Shown: positions 51,411 through 60,221, counted from the stretch's first letter. The stretch: DNA of 64,000 bases from Novosphingopyxis sp965218915 (GCF_965218915.1 NZ_OZ244708.1:3258841-3322840), one strand, 5' to 3'. Numbers and translations are program-made. Notes: generated by a model not told the origin, from the sequence alone.

Positions 51411-52586
51411 ATGTTCGAACAGCTGCAAGACCTTCCCGCCGACGGGCTGCTGGCGCTGATCAAGCTGTACCGCGACGATCCGCGTCCCGAAAAGGTCGAT
51501 CTGGGCGTGGGCGTCTACCGCGATTCGGATGGCGACACCCCGGTGTTTCGCGCGGTGAAACACGCCGAGCAGCGGCTGCTCGAGACCCAGGACAGCAAAA
51601 GCTATCTGGGACCCGAGGGCGATCCCGAATTCGTCGCGGCTCTGCGGCCCTATATCTTCGGCGCGGGCGATGGCTATGGAACGCGCCTGCGCGGGGTGCA
51701 GACGCCCGGCGGCACCGGCGCGGTGCGGCTCGCCTGCGAAACGCTGGCCGAAGCTGGAGCGAGCCGCGTGCTGCTCGGTACGCCGAGCTGGCCCAACCAT
51801 GCGCCGATCATCAAGGCTTGCCGCATGGAGCCGGTGCCGTTCACCCATGCCGACATCGCCACCGAAACGCTCGATTTCGATGCGCTGCTCTCCGCGATGA
51901 ACGCGGGACAAGCGGGCGACGTCGTGCTGCTGCACGGCTGCTGCCACAACCCCACCGGCATCGATTACGATCTGGGCCAGTGGGCCGAGATCGCGGCGGT
52001 AGTGGCGGAGCGCGGACTGTTCCCGCTGATCGACCTGGCCTATCAGGGCCTCGGCCACGGCTTCGAGGAGGATGCGGCGGGGCTTAGACTGGTCATCGCC
52101 GCGGTGCCCGAGGCGATGCTGGCCTATAGCTGCGACAAGAATTTCGGATTGTACCGCGAGCGGGTGGGCGCGCTCTACGCGCTGTCCGGGACCGCCGCCC
52201 AGGCCGACACGCTCTACAGCCACCTGCTCGCCAACGCGCGCGCCAACTGGTCGATGCCGCCCGATCACGGCGCGGCGACGGTGCGGGTGATTTTGACCGA
52301 CGACGCCTTGCGCGGCGAATGGGACGCCGAGGTCGCCGAGATGCGCGCGCGGCTGAACGCCATGCGCGGTGCGCTGGCCGAATACCAGAATGTCGGCGAC
52401 ATCGACCTCGCAGCCGTCGGCCATCAGAACGGGCTGTTCTCGACGCTTAACCTGTCGCCGGCCCAGGTGCTGGCGATGCGCGCGAGCCACGGCATCTACA
52501 TGGCCGCCTCGGGCCGCATCAACGTCGCCGGGCTCAACGAACGCAACATCCCGCATGTCGTCGAGGCGCTGCGCTCGGTGGCATGA
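51411..52586 (+). CDS. Aromatic/aspartate aminotransferase (class I, PLP)
   Basis: 391 residues. The AspC/TyrB branch is indicated by KVDLGVGVYRDSDGDTPVFR, SYLGPEGDPEF, CCHNPTGIDYDLGQW with the cofactor Asn, DLAYQGLGHGFEED, the Schiff-base Lys in SCDKNFGLYRERVG and the substrate Arg in MAASGRINVAGLNERN. Transfers amino groups between aspartate/aromatic amino acids and 2-oxoglutarate. It stands alone. Confidence 0.93.
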   Translation: MFEQLQDLPADGLLALIKLYRDDPRPEKVDLGVGVYRDSDGDTPVFRAVKHAEQRLLETQDSKSYLGPEGDPEFVAALRPYIFGAGDGYGTRLRGVQTPGGTGAVRLACETLAEAGASRVLLGTPSWPNHAPIIKACRMEPVPFTHADIATETLDFDALLSAMNAGQAGDVVLLHGCCHNPTGIDYDLGQWAEIAAVVAERGLFPLIDLAYQGLGHGFEEDAAGLRLVIAAVPEAMLAYSCDKNFGLYRERVGALYALSGTAAQADTLYSHLLANARANWSMPPDHGAATVRVILTDDALRGEWDAEVAEMRARLNAMRGALAEYQNVGDIDLAAVGHQNGLFSTLNLSPAQVLAMRASHGIYMAASGRINVAGLNERNIPHVVEALRSVA

Positions 52587-53128
52587 TTCGAACCGCGCGA
52601 CGACCGCTGTAAGGTGACACGGATTACAGGGATGGGGGCCGCATCTTGCGGTGAACCGAATGTCCCGGCGACGAATGGCGTCGCGATGACGGGACAGGCG
52701 GAGGCGCGAACTGCGGGCCATGCGCTACCATAGCATATATGGGCGGATGTAGGACAGCATCCATTGGCCGGAATCATTTTCCGCGGACTTGCCCAGAAGG
52801 GTGCTGTTGGAATGGGCGGGCAGCTGACGCCCCTCCAGTTTCGTCACCCCGGGCTCGATCCGGGGTCCAGCTGTCTTTCCCATTTTTGAATATCGGCTGC
52901 GAACGCAGCGCGGGCGGAGTTGCATCACCATCCATCGACAGGGCCATCCGGATCGGCCCAATGTGGCCGAGAGCTTGGTTCAGACCAAGAAGCTGGCCGG
53001 GGTGACGGGGGGAGAGGGTCCGCAAATGGGTGGTCAGGCAACTGGCGGCTTTTGGTGCGAAGGAAGATCAAAGCTGCCATTGCTTAGGCGTCAAAACTCA
53101 GGTATTGACGCTCCGACAGAACGGACGA
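52587..53128. other. Intergenic region with an inverted-repeat element
   Basis: 542 bases without a supported gene. CGTCACCCCGGGCTCGATCC (from 52842) and CCGGGGTGACG (ending ~53005) form an inverted-end element of the GTCACCCCGG family, ~165 bases long, with the internal hairpin CCCCGGGCTCGATCCGGGG. The remainder looks like degraded sequence. Confidence 0.55.
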
Positions 53129-53737
53129 TCACGCCGCAGCACGATGTTCCTTCTTGGCGGCCGACCAGACCTCGCGTGCGGCATCGGCGTTAATCGCGGC
53201 GATGGCTAATCCCACGATCAGGTCCGGCCAGGCGGAGCGCCACAATACGGCGGTCACGAGCCCGGCCACAATGATAGCGACGTTGGCGAGCGCGTCATTG
53301 CGCGCCGAGAGGAACGCGGCGCGCGTCAGGCTCCCGCTATGATGACGGTATCGAGCGAGCATGAAGGCGCAGATTAAATTGACCATGAGCGCGCCGAGGG
53401 CGGCTAGGGACAGCGGTAAAGGATTGGGGGCAACCGGCGTGTTGAACTTTTCCCACGCGGTCCACAGCGTCGCAATTCCCGGAACGAGCAAGATCAGCGC
53501 CAGCGCCATTCCGATACGGGCGCGGTTGCGCGCTGACCAGCCCAACGCGACGACGATGAGAAAGTTGACGGAAGCGTCTTCAAGGAAATCGACGCTATCA
53601 GCGAACAGTGACACCGACCCGATCGAAATGGCGACGGCGAACTCAACTCCGAAATAGGCGAGATTGAGTATTGCTACGATACCGACCACCCGGCGCAGAC
53701 TACCGTTCGCCGTATTGGAGTTGATTGGTTGGACCAT
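53129..53737 (-). CDS. Cation diffusion facilitator-type transporter
   Basis: 202 residues with ~5-6 membrane segments. SIGSVSLFADSVDFLEDASV is the CDF signature in TM2 with the metal Asp residues, and ALANVAIIVAGLVTAVLWRS, then AWPDLIVGLAIAAI, matches TM5-TM6. The cytosolic C-terminal domain of classical CDF proteins is missing, as in many short members. Metal specificity is not determinable. A second, different CDF lies 1.2 kb away. Confidence 0.85.
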   Translation of the reverse strand: MVQPINSNTANGSLRRVVGIVAILNLAYFGVEFAVAISIGSVSLFADSVDFLEDASVNFLIVVALGWSARNRARIGMALALILLVPGIATLWTAWEKFNTPVAPNPLPLSLAALGALMVNLICAFMLARYRHHSGSLTRAAFLSARNDALANVAIIVAGLVTAVLWRSAWPDLIVGLAIAAINADAAREVWSAAKKEHRAAA

Positions 53738-53927
53738 GCGTCTGTTTATCAGCGGCCCTTCGTTGGAGAAAGCCTGTTCAGAACCGGTCAGCTTCGAGAC
53801 TCGCCCGACCGATGAACTTTCACTTGGTTTTAGGCGTAAAAACGTGTTTTAGAACGACCGCTCCCAAGCATTCTCGGTTTGACCGGGGATGGCATCTATT
53901 AGTGTCGCAAGCAGAATGTCTCCTTTC

Positions 53928-54221
53928 TCAAACCCCGCCGAGATGCCGCTCGATATCCATCGCGGTGTGCAGGACACGCGCCACGGTGAGCCTGTCGACG
54001 GTCTCGTCGACATGGACGATCAGATAATGAGATCGAACACGCAGGATGCGAAGCTCGTCTCGCAAGAGTTTGGCCAGGAGCGGATTGGCCGCCAGCCGCT
54101 TCGCCGAGTCGCGAATATCTTCGAGATAACGCACGGCCACCGCCTGGCCCCAGCGCTCCTTCGAGAAGCGACGCAGCTCGGCAAGCTCTTGTTTGGCCAT
54201 ATTCGACCATGCGAGCCTCAC
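53928..54221 (-). CDS. ParE/RelE-family toxin
   Basis: 97 residues from a GTG overlapping the antitoxin stop (GTGA). The RelE/ParE fold pattern is visible: MAKQELAELRRFSKERWGQA, VRYLEDIRDSAKRLAANPLL, LRILRVRSHYLIVHVDETVD, RLTVARVLHTAMDIERHL, with the conserved RVLH-x(4)-IE ending of ParE. ParE toxins poison DNA gyrase. Second gene of a two-gene module. Confidence 0.9.
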   Translation of the reverse strand: MRLAWSNMAKQELAELRRFSKERWGQAVAVRYLEDIRDSAKRLAANPLLAKLLRDELRILRVRSHYLIVHVDETVDRLTVARVLHTAMDIERHLGGV

Positions 54222-54466
54222 GCGCCGGTTCGGACCTCTTCAACGAAGGCATCGATCTCGAAGCTGTCGTCGACACCGCTGGCCATCCCTTCCTGGCCAA
54301 GCGCAACCAGCCGCTCGACAACCCGCGCGTCCTGCTCGAGGCGCCGCAGCCCGGCCCGGCACGCATCGGACAGATTCTCGAACCGGCCTTGCGCGACGAG
54401 GCGCAGGCCGATCTGCTTGGCCGCGCCAAGGTTGACGCTGGCAAATCCTTCTCGTGTTGCGGGCAT
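54218..54466 (-). CDS. ParD-family antitoxin
   Basis: 82 residues. The ribbon-helix-helix N-terminus (EGFASVNLGAAKQIGLRLVA, QGRFENLSDACRAGLRRLEQ) and the acidic C-terminal toxin-wrapping tail (SFEIDAFVEEVRTGA) fit ParD/CopG antitoxins. The ribosome-binding site GGAGG precedes the ATG. An AT-rich palindrome (ATATATTATAT) just upstream is the likely autoregulatory operator. Confidence 0.88.
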   Translation of the reverse strand: MPATREGFASVNLGAAKQIGLRLVAQGRFENLSDACRAGLRRLEQDARVVERLVALGQEGMASGVDDSFEIDAFVEEVRTGA

Positions 54467-54481
54467 CGTGATTTCCTCCGG

Positions 54482-54502
54482 CTGCTACAATATAATATAT
54501 TC
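54482..54502. promoter_or_regulatory. AT-rich promoter/operator of the ParDE-like module
   Basis: The minus strand reads GCGAATATATTATATTGTAG, holding a TATATTATAT-type core suitable as a -10 region and as a ribbon-helix-helix operator. Confidence 0.45.
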
Positions 54503-54668
54503 GCCGTCGGATGCCAACGGCGGTTGCCCTTACGTTCGGTAACGCAAAAGACGGCGCGTCTGCCCTATGGGAGGTTCCGACAGTGACCGCCGCTGGCGGT
54601 GGCTGCCGCGAAAGTGGCGGTAGCTTCAGGCGGACCCGGCATTTCGGGCCGCGCTTCTTACCGAAGCC

Positions 54669-54896
54669 GTGAATGCGTTCATCGCCGGCGATGTCGACAC
54701 CGGCAAGTCGGTGCTACGCGATTACATCAAGGCGACATTGGGGTTCGAGGAACTGGCCGCGCAGACGGGAAAACCGTCCAAGAGCCTGATGCGGATGTTC
54801 AGCCCATTGGGCAATCCGGCGGCGGATAATCTGTTCTTGGTGATCGGCACGTTGCAACGCGCCTCGGGAGTGAGCTTGGAAGTCCGCGCCGCCTGA
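54669..54896 (+). CDS. Addiction-module antidote-like HTH protein, probably N-terminally truncated
   Basis: 75 residues from a GTG. LRDYIKATLGFEELAAQTGK, PSKSLMRMFSPLGNPAADNL and FLVIGTLQRASGVSLEV match small HTH antidote-type regulators. Homologues begin ~25-30 residues earlier; here the upstream frame continues as LQADPAFRAALLTEA but is closed by a TAG at 54621-54623. Either a nonsense mutation shortened it or the GTG is a genuine start. No toxin gene adjoins it. Confidence 0.6.
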   Translation: MNAFIAGDVDTGKSVLRDYIKATLGFEELAAQTGKPSKSLMRMFSPLGNPAADNLFLVIGTLQRASGVSLEVRAA

Positions 54897-54954
54897 CATG
54901 TGATCGACTTGTGCGTGCCGGTTACGAATGTCGGTTTTTGGTGGGAAGCGGCCG

Positions 54955-55578
54955 CTATGCCAATCGAAGGCTCGGCAATGATTGTCGGATCACGTGAACC
55001 GCAGATCTGAGAAACAGGGCGGCGATGATGCCGCCCACGATAATGTCAGGCCATGGCGACGCCGTTGCTGCAACTATGGCAGCCGCCAAGATTACACCCA
55101 CATTGGAAATCACATCGTTTCGCGAGCACTCAAAAGTGCTCGCCATATTCACGTCCTGCGCCCGGAAACGCCATAACAGGCGAAGACACGCTAAATTGGC
55201 AATCAAAGCAATTCCGCCGAATATCAGCATAAGTGACGACGAGGGGGGCACGCCCGTTTGTAATTTGATAGAGATATCCACAAGGATGCCGATGCCAAAC
55301 GCTAAAATGAACACACCTTTGGCGAACGCCGCTGCCCCCTTCCACCGATCGCTTCGAGCGATCGCGAAAATGCTTAAACCATAGACGAGCGCATCGCCCA
55401 GCATATCGACGCTGTCGGCCATAAGGGCGGTCGATCCCGCAACGATGCCAGCGGTGAATTCTGCAGCGAACATCACGGCATTAATCGCCAGCACGATGAG
55501 AAGAACGCGCCGCTGGTCAGCTTGCGCTGCAAGCCGTTCCAATTCCTTACCTTTACCCGCACAACAATCGTCAGCCAT
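54955..55578 (-). CDS. Cation transporter of the CDF family (second copy)
   Basis: 207 residues from the ATG giving MADDCCAGKGKELERLAAQA; the CC pair near the N-terminus could bind metal. Membrane segments carry the CDF signature AGSTALMADSVDMLGDALVY and the TM5 motif ECSRNDVISNVGVILAAAIV, PWPDIIVGGIIAALFL. The C-terminal cytosolic domain is lacking. Probably exports a divalent metal. It shares only limited identity with the CDF at 53.1 kb, so the two are not a recent duplication. Confidence 0.88.
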   Translation of the reverse strand: MADDCCAGKGKELERLAAQADQRRVLLIVLAINAVMFAAEFTAGIVAGSTALMADSVDMLGDALVYGLSIFAIARSDRWKGAAAFAKGVFILAFGIGILVDISIKLQTGVPPSSSLMLIFGGIALIANLACLRLLWRFRAQDVNMASTFECSRNDVISNVGVILAAAIVAATASPWPDIIVGGIIAALFLRSAVHVIRQSLPSLRLA

Positions 55579-55664
55579 GAAGCATGTTAACTCGTTCCGC
55601 TGAGGGTCTGCAATGGGGTCGTCAGCGGTACGTCTGCTCGTCACGCCGCAGCCATCCTGTGCCG

Positions 55665-56087
55665 CTACCCCGCGAATTTCTCCCGCAGCTCCAGCAGCGC
55701 GATCGCCGCCCTGGCCGTTTCGCCGCCCTTGTTTTTTTGCGCGGGATCGGCGCGCTCCAGCGCCTGGGCTTCGTTCTCGACGGTGATGATGCCGTTGCCG
55801 ACGGCGAGGCCGTCCATGGTCAGCACCATGATGCCCCGTGCGCTTTCGCCGGCCACGATCTCGAAATGATAGGTTTCGCCGCGGATGACCACGCCGATAC
55901 CGACGAAACCGTCATAGCGGCCGCTCTCGGCGGCCATGGCGATGGCGGCGGGGATTTCCAGCGCGCCGGGGACGGTGATCACGTCCGCGTGGTGGCCCGC
56001 TTCGTCCAGCGCCGCCCTGGCACCCGCGATCAGCATGTCGTTCAGATGCGCGTAGAAGCGCGCTTCCACGATGAGGAATTTGGCCAT
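55665..56087 (-). CDS. ribH: 6,7-dimethyl-8-ribityllumazine synthase
   Basis: 140 residues. KFLIVEARFYAHLNDMLIAG, the substrate loop VPGALEIPAAIAMAAESGRY, GVVIRGETYHFEIVAGESAR and NGIITVENEAQALERA are the lumazine synthase motifs, including the active-site His of the ETYHFE loop. It condenses ribityl-aminouracil with dihydroxybutanone phosphate. Third rib gene of the leftward cluster; ribBA, usual between ribE and ribH in this class, is not here. Confidence 0.95.
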   Translation of the reverse strand: MAKFLIVEARFYAHLNDMLIAGARAALDEAGHHADVITVPGALEIPAAIAMAAESGRYDGFVGIGVVIRGETYHFEIVAGESARGIMVLTMDGLAVGNGIITVENEAQALERADPAQKNKGGETARAAIALLELREKFAG

Positions 56088-56120
56088 GTCGCTGTTTCCT
56101 GCGGTGCGCGGGTGCGCCCT

Positions 56121-56741
56121 TTAGCTGCGTGATTTAACCTGTTCGAAGCGCGCCAGATAGCGCGAGAGGATGTCGATTTCCAGATTCACCGCGCGGCCGG
56201 CTTCCGCGCCCGCCAGCGTCGTCACCTCGGCGGTGTGCGGGATGATGTTGAGCGTGAAAACGGTGCCGTCCGGCGCATCGGTGACCTCGTTGACGGTGAG
56301 CGACACGCCGTCCACCGCGACCGAGCCCTTGACCGCGATATGCGCGGCGAGATCGGCGGGGACGCGGACGGTGAGTTTTTGCGAGTCGCCTTGGGCCTCG
56401 ACCGCGACGATCTCGCCCACCCCGTCGATATGACCGGTGACGATATGGCCGCCCAGCTCGTCGCCGACCTTCAGCGCGCGCTCCAGATTGAGGCGCTGGC
56501 CCGCGCTCCACCGGCCCTGCGCGGTGCGCGAGACGGTTTCGCCCGAGACATCGACCGCGAACCAGTTGCCGCCTTCGCCCGCGCCCTTGTCGACCACGGT
56601 GAGGCAGACGCCCGAACAGGCGATCGACGCGCCGATGGCGATCGTGGCGGGATCGTCGGCGCAGGCGATGGTTATGCGCATATCCCCGCGCTGCTCGATC
56701 GCGCGGATGGTGCCGATATCGGTGATGATGCCTGTGAACAT
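56121..56741 (-). CDS. ribE: Riboflavin synthase alpha chain
   Basis: 206 residues with the N-terminal MFTGIITDIG hallmark and two lumazine-binding barrels (SIACSGVCLTVVDKGAGEGG / VSGETVSRTAQGRW and GSVAVDGVSLTVNEV / NIIPHTAEVTTL). It dismutates two lumazines to riboflavin. Its start overlaps the ribD stop by one base, so translation is coupled. Confidence 0.96.
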   Translation of the reverse strand: MFTGIITDIGTIRAIEQRGDMRITIACADDPATIAIGASIACSGVCLTVVDKGAGEGGNWFAVDVSGETVSRTAQGRWSAGQRLNLERALKVGDELGGHIVTGHIDGVGEIVAVEAQGDSQKLTVRVPADLAAHIAVKGSVAVDGVSLTVNEVTDAPDGTVFTLNIIPHTAEVTTLAGAEAGRAVNLEIDILSRYLARFEQVKSRS

Positions 56742-57706
56742 TAGTGCCGCTCGTAGACATCGAGCCGGTCGCTGCCAAGCATGCGCGTGTCGGCGAGGGA
56801 CCAGCGGCCGTGTGCGTCTGCCAGCGCGCCCAGCCCGATATCGCCGAGCGCGGCGCGGCCATCGCCGATCAGGATCGGCGCGCGGTAGAGGATGAGGCGG
56901 TCGACCATGTCGGCGCGCAAAAAGGCGGCGGCGGTCTCGGCGCCGCCTTCGACGAGCAACCAGTTGGCTGGCAACGACGCGATGGCTTCGGGCTGGTCGA
57001 TCGCCGTCCAGCCGTCAGGCGCGTCACCACGCGTCAGGACCAAGCGCTCGGGCGAGCGCTCCTCCAGTCCATCGAGGCGCACATCGAGGCTCGGTTCGTC
57101 GGCGCGCAGCGTGCCGCCGCCGACCAGGATCGCGTCGCTGCGCGCGCGCAGGCCGTGGGCGTGGCGGCGCGCGGGCTCCCCGGTAATCCAGCGGCTCGAC
57201 CCGTCGGCACAGGCGATGCGCCCGTCGAGCGAGGTGGCGAGCTTGAGCGTGACATGCGGGCGGCCATGGCGCTGGCGGGTGAAGAAGCCCGCCATCCCGC
57301 GGTGCGCCTCGGCCGCCATGACGCCGTGGGTGACGGCGATGCCCGCATCCTGCAGCCGGGCGATGCCTTTGCCCTCGGTGCGCGGATCGGCGTCGTGCGC
57401 CGCGATCACCACGTGGGCGGGGCGCGCGGCGACGAGCAGGTCGGCGCAGGCGGGACCGCGCTCGCTTTCATGAACGCACGGTTCAAGCGTGACATATACC
57501 GTCGCTCTTTCCAGCGACCCCTCGATCCGGGACAGCGCATGCGCCTCGGCATGGGGGCGTCCGCCGGGCTGGGTCCAGCCGCGCGCGATCAAGCGTCCGG
57601 TTCGCGTCACGATACAGCCGACATTGGGATTGCTCCCCGTCCGCCCCCGCCCGCGTTCGCCGAGTGCCAGCGCCGCGGCCATGACGTCGCCGTCCGAATG
57701 CGTCAT
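56741..57706 (-). CDS. ribD: Bifunctional diaminohydroxyphosphoribosylaminopyrimidine deaminase / reductase
   Basis: 321 residues. The deaminase domain has the zinc motifs RPHAEAHALSRI and TLEPCVHESERGPACADLL; the reductase domain has VTLKLATSLDGRIACADGSS, ITGEPARRHAHGLRARSDAI, LVEGGAETAAAFL. Both halves are intact. Catalyses steps two and three of riboflavin synthesis. It overlaps the upstream small membrane protein gene by ATGA. Confidence 0.96.
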   Translation of the reverse strand: MTHSDGDVMAAALALGERGRGRTGSNPNVGCIVTRTGRLIARGWTQPGGRPHAEAHALSRIEGSLERATVYVTLEPCVHESERGPACADLLVAARPAHVVIAAHDADPRTEGKGIARLQDAGIAVTHGVMAAEAHRGMAGFFTRQRHGRPHVTLKLATSLDGRIACADGSSRWITGEPARRHAHGLRARSDAILVGGGTLRADEPSLDVRLDGLEERSPERLVLTRGDAPDGWTAIDQPEAIASLPANWLLVEGGAETAAAFLRADMVDRLILYRAPILIGDGRAALGDIGLGALADAHGRWSLADTRMLGSDRLDVYERH

Positions 57707-58146
57707 TCGGCAGGTGGGGCAGCAGTCTCGGGCGCCGGCTCGGCGAACGCCTCGTCCTGCCCGGCGGCGCGCTCGGCCTTTGCCGCGGCCTCGATCTCGT
57801 CGACATCCATGCCGACCATGCGCCCCAATGACTTGTAGTTCTCGCGCACCTGCTTGTCATGCGCCTCCCGCCTGATCCGCCGCTCTTCGCGATCGGCCAG
57901 GATCACCGCCATGCTGCGGTCGAGCGGCCAGCTTTCGACATAGATGATCTCAGGCGGGGGCGGCGCGGATTTCTCATGCGCGTCGACGATCAGCGCGACC
58001 ACAAGGCCAATCGCCGGGATCAGCGCCAGCGTCAGAAACAGCAGCTTGAACGGCCGCTCCTGCGACAGGAAGAAACGCAGATCGGCATAGGCCTTGCGCG
58101 GGCTGACATGGGATATGAAATTCATCGGCGCCATGAAGCGCAACAT
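57703..58146 (-). CDS. Small inner-membrane protein upstream of ribD, unknown function
   Basis: 147 residues; starts at later in-frame ATGs (58134, 58125) are also possible. One membrane helix (~36-53, LLFLTLALIPAIGLVVALIV) follows a cytosolic segment HVSPRKAYADLRFFLSQERP. The C-terminal part is charged and helical (DREERRIRREAHDKQVRENY), ending Ala/Pro/Glu-rich. Such proteins recur next to rib genes in sphingomonads, but no function is known to me. It is coupled to ribD by ATGA overlap. Confidence 0.7.
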   Translation of the reverse strand: MLRFMAPMNFISHVSPRKAYADLRFFLSQERPFKLLFLTLALIPAIGLVVALIVDAHEKSAPPPPEIIYVESWPLDRSMAVILADREERRIRREAHDKQVRENYKSLGRMVGMDVDEIEAAAKAERAAGQDEAFAEPAPETAAPPAE

Positions 58147-58197
58147 AGAGCTTTCCCGCCGCTATCGCCAGCGTTCATGGCGCCGATGTGCCGGGCA

Positions 58198-58878
58198 TCA
58201 ATTGGTGATGGTAAAGCGCACCGTCAGCGTCTGCCAGCTGGGCACCGGGGTGCCGTCCTCGGTCGCCGGTCTGAAGCGCCATTTGGCGAGCGCCTGGCGC
58301 TCGGCCGCCTTGCCGAATTCGGGCTCGCTCGCGCTGACGATCGCCACCCGCGACACGCGCCCGTCCGGGCCGATCAGCACGCGCACCGTGGCGGTGCCCT
58401 CGATTTCGCGGCGCAGCAGGCCGGACGGATAGGGTGGCTGGAAGTTCGCCGCATAACGCGGATCGCGCGTGGCGCCGTGCAGCACCGGCGGCGCCGGCGT
58501 CGGCTGCGGGATGATCCGCGGTTGGACCAGCGTGCCGGTGCCGCCCGGAACGAAGCCGGGGACCGGAAGCGGAATAGGCTGCGGATCGGCACTGGTTCTC
58601 GGACTTTGGATCGGTGGCCGGGGCAGCTCGACAAGCGGTTCCGGCTTGTAGATCAGCGTTTCCGGCGGCGCCGGCGCATCGTCGATCGGATCGGCCTCGG
58701 GTGGCGGCGGCGGGTCCAGCGGCCGCACATTGATGGCCGCGATCGGCTTTGGCTTGGTAATTTCCCTGACCGCGGCGGGCGCCAGCAACACTGCCGCGAT
58801 CGCTGCTCCGTGCAGCAGCACAGCCGCCGTCATTCCCTTCGCATCGCGCCCGCTGGCGCGCTGGTCGATATAGCTCAT
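58198..58878 (-). CDS. tonB: Energy transducer TonB
   Basis: 226 residues. One N-terminal anchor (MTAAVLLHGAAIAAVLLAPA), a long Pro-rich periplasmic spacer (NVRPLDPPPPPEADPIDDAP), and the C-terminal TonB domain NFQPPYPSGLLRREIEGTAT, VRVLIGPDGRVSRVAIVSAS, ALAKWRFRPATEDG. It passes proton-motive energy from ExbBD to outer-membrane receptors, plausibly including the sugar receptor at 42-45 kb. The start is the ATG after GAGAGGAGAGCGAAG. exbBD are not in the window. Confidence 0.92.
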   Translation of the reverse strand: MSYIDQRASGRDAKGMTAAVLLHGAAIAAVLLAPAAVREITKPKPIAAINVRPLDPPPPPEADPIDDAPAPPETLIYKPEPLVELPRPPIQSPRTSADPQPIPLPVPGFVPGGTGTLVQPRIIPQPTPAPPVLHGATRDPRYAANFQPPYPSGLLRREIEGTATVRVLIGPDGRVSRVAIVSASEPEFGKAAERQALAKWRFRPATEDGTPVPSWQTLTVRFTITN

Positions 58879-58995
58879 CTTCGCTCTCCTCTCGTAACAG
58901 CTCCTCAACTGTGTTGCATGTTATACCATAACAGACAAACTTTGTAAGGGGCGTTGTAGTGGGTATATCGCGGATGGTGGAATTCGACGTTCGTC

Positions 58996-59083
58996 ATTGC
59001 GAGGAGCCGGAGGCGACGCGGCAATCCAGAGTGGATGCAGCCCTGCGATGGCCCTGTATTGCTTCGGCCTCGCAATGACGAAG
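58996..59083. repeat. Extragenic repeat (GTCATTGCGAG family), second member
   Basis: GTCATTGCGAGGAGCC and CCTCGCAATGAC form terminal inverted arms around GGCAATCC; related to 51205-51306. The 372-base gap between tonB and prs otherwise shows no gene. Confidence 0.75.
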
Positions 59084-59250
59084 CGGCCATAATGCACGCC
59101 GAGACGCCGGCCCGCTTGCTTGATCTGCTTGATGACGCTCCGCCCCGGCCCGTCCGTTGCGCGCGCGAGCGCACTAGGCATGGCGGCTCCCGCGCGTTAG
59201 GGCGTCACGCGACCGTCATCGATCCTCGTACTCCAAGGACCGCCGCGCCC

Positions 59251-60186
59251 ATGAAAATCATCTCCGGCAACAGCAATCTGCCACTCACCCGCGCGATCGC
59301 GGGCTATCTCGAACTGCCGGTCGTCGACGCCAGCGTGCGCCGCTTCGCCGACGAGGAAATCTTCGTCGAGATCCACGAGAATGTGCGCGGCGAGGACGTG
59401 TTCGTGGTCCAGTCGACCAGCTATCCGGCCAATGACAACCTCATGGAGCTCCTGATCATGATCGACGCGCTGCGCCGCGCGTCGGCCAAGCGCATCACCG
59501 CCGTGCTCCCCTATTTCGGCTATGCCCGGCAGGACCGCAAGCCCGGCCCGCGCACGCCGATCTCGGCCAAGCTGGTCGCCAATCTGATCACCCAGGCGGG
59601 CGCCGACCGGGTGCTGTCGATCGACCTGCACGCCGGGCAGATCCAGGGCTTTTTCGATATTCCCACGGACAATCTGTTCGCCGCGCCGGTGATGAGCGCG
59701 GACATTCTCGCGCGCTTCGGGAACGAACAGCTGATGGTCGTCTCGCCCGATGTCGGCGGCGTGGTCCGCGCGCGCGCCTTGGCCAAGCGGCTCAACAACG
59801 CCCCGCTCGCCATCGTCGACAAGCGCCGCGAAAAGCCCGGCGAATCGGAGGTGATGAATATCATCGGTCAGGTGCAGGACCATTTCTGCATCATCATCGA
59901 CGATATCGTCGATTCGGGCGGCACCTTGTGTAACGCCGCGGCCGCGCTGAAGGAGCAGGGCGCAAGCGATGTGGTGGCCTATTGCACCCACGGCGTGCTC
60001 TCGGGCGGCGCCGCGCCGCGCATCGACGGGTCGCAGCTCAAGGAACTGGTCATCACCGATTCGATCCAGGCGACCGAGGCGGTCAAGGACGCCGGCCGCA
60101 TCCGCCACCTCACCATCGCCCCGCTGCTGGGCGAAGCGATCCGCCGTATCGCGGATGAGAGCTCGGTCTCCAGCCTGTTCGATTAA
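59251..60186 (+). CDS. prs: Ribose-phosphate pyrophosphokinase
   Basis: 311 residues. Motifs: MKIISGNSNLPLTRAIAGYL, FADEEIFVEIHENVRGEDVF, YFGYARQDRKPGPRTPISAK (flexible ATP loop), SIDLHAGQIQGFFDIPTDNL, and the PRPP loop CIIIDDIVDSGGTLCNAAAA. It makes PRPP from ribose-5-phosphate and ATP for nucleotide, histidine and tryptophan synthesis. Essential housekeeping gene; it stands alone. Confidence 0.97.
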   Translation: MKIISGNSNLPLTRAIAGYLELPVVDASVRRFADEEIFVEIHENVRGEDVFVVQSTSYPANDNLMELLIMIDALRRASAKRITAVLPYFGYARQDRKPGPRTPISAKLVANLITQAGADRVLSIDLHAGQIQGFFDIPTDNLFAAPVMSADILARFGNEQLMVVSPDVGGVVRARALAKRLNNAPLAIVDKRREKPGESEVMNIIGQVQDHFCIIIDDIVDSGGTLCNAAAALKEQGASDVVAYCTHGVLSGGAAPRIDGSQLKELVITDSIQATEAVKDAGRIRHLTIAPLLGEAIRRIADESSVSSLFD

Positions 60187-60187
60187 C

Positions 60188-60215
60188 TTGACTTTTAGCG
60201 TTGGCAAACTAGATA
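60188..60215 (+). promoter_or_regulatory. Sigma70-type promoter between prs and the NYN gene
   Basis: TTGACT and TAGATA separated by 16 bases, overlapping the prs stop region. Transcription would start near 60222. Confidence 0.5.
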
Positions 60216-60221
60216 TTATCC

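Noticed and set aside
53736..53852. Short + strand frame MRLFISGPSLEKACSEPVSF... after the cation transporter
   Set aside because: No ribosome-binding site, no recognisable motif and antisense overlap with the transporter start.
57700..58150. FMN riboswitch upstream of the rib genes
   Set aside because: No RFN-like conserved hairpin set was visible; the genes are coupled to an upstream membrane-protein gene.
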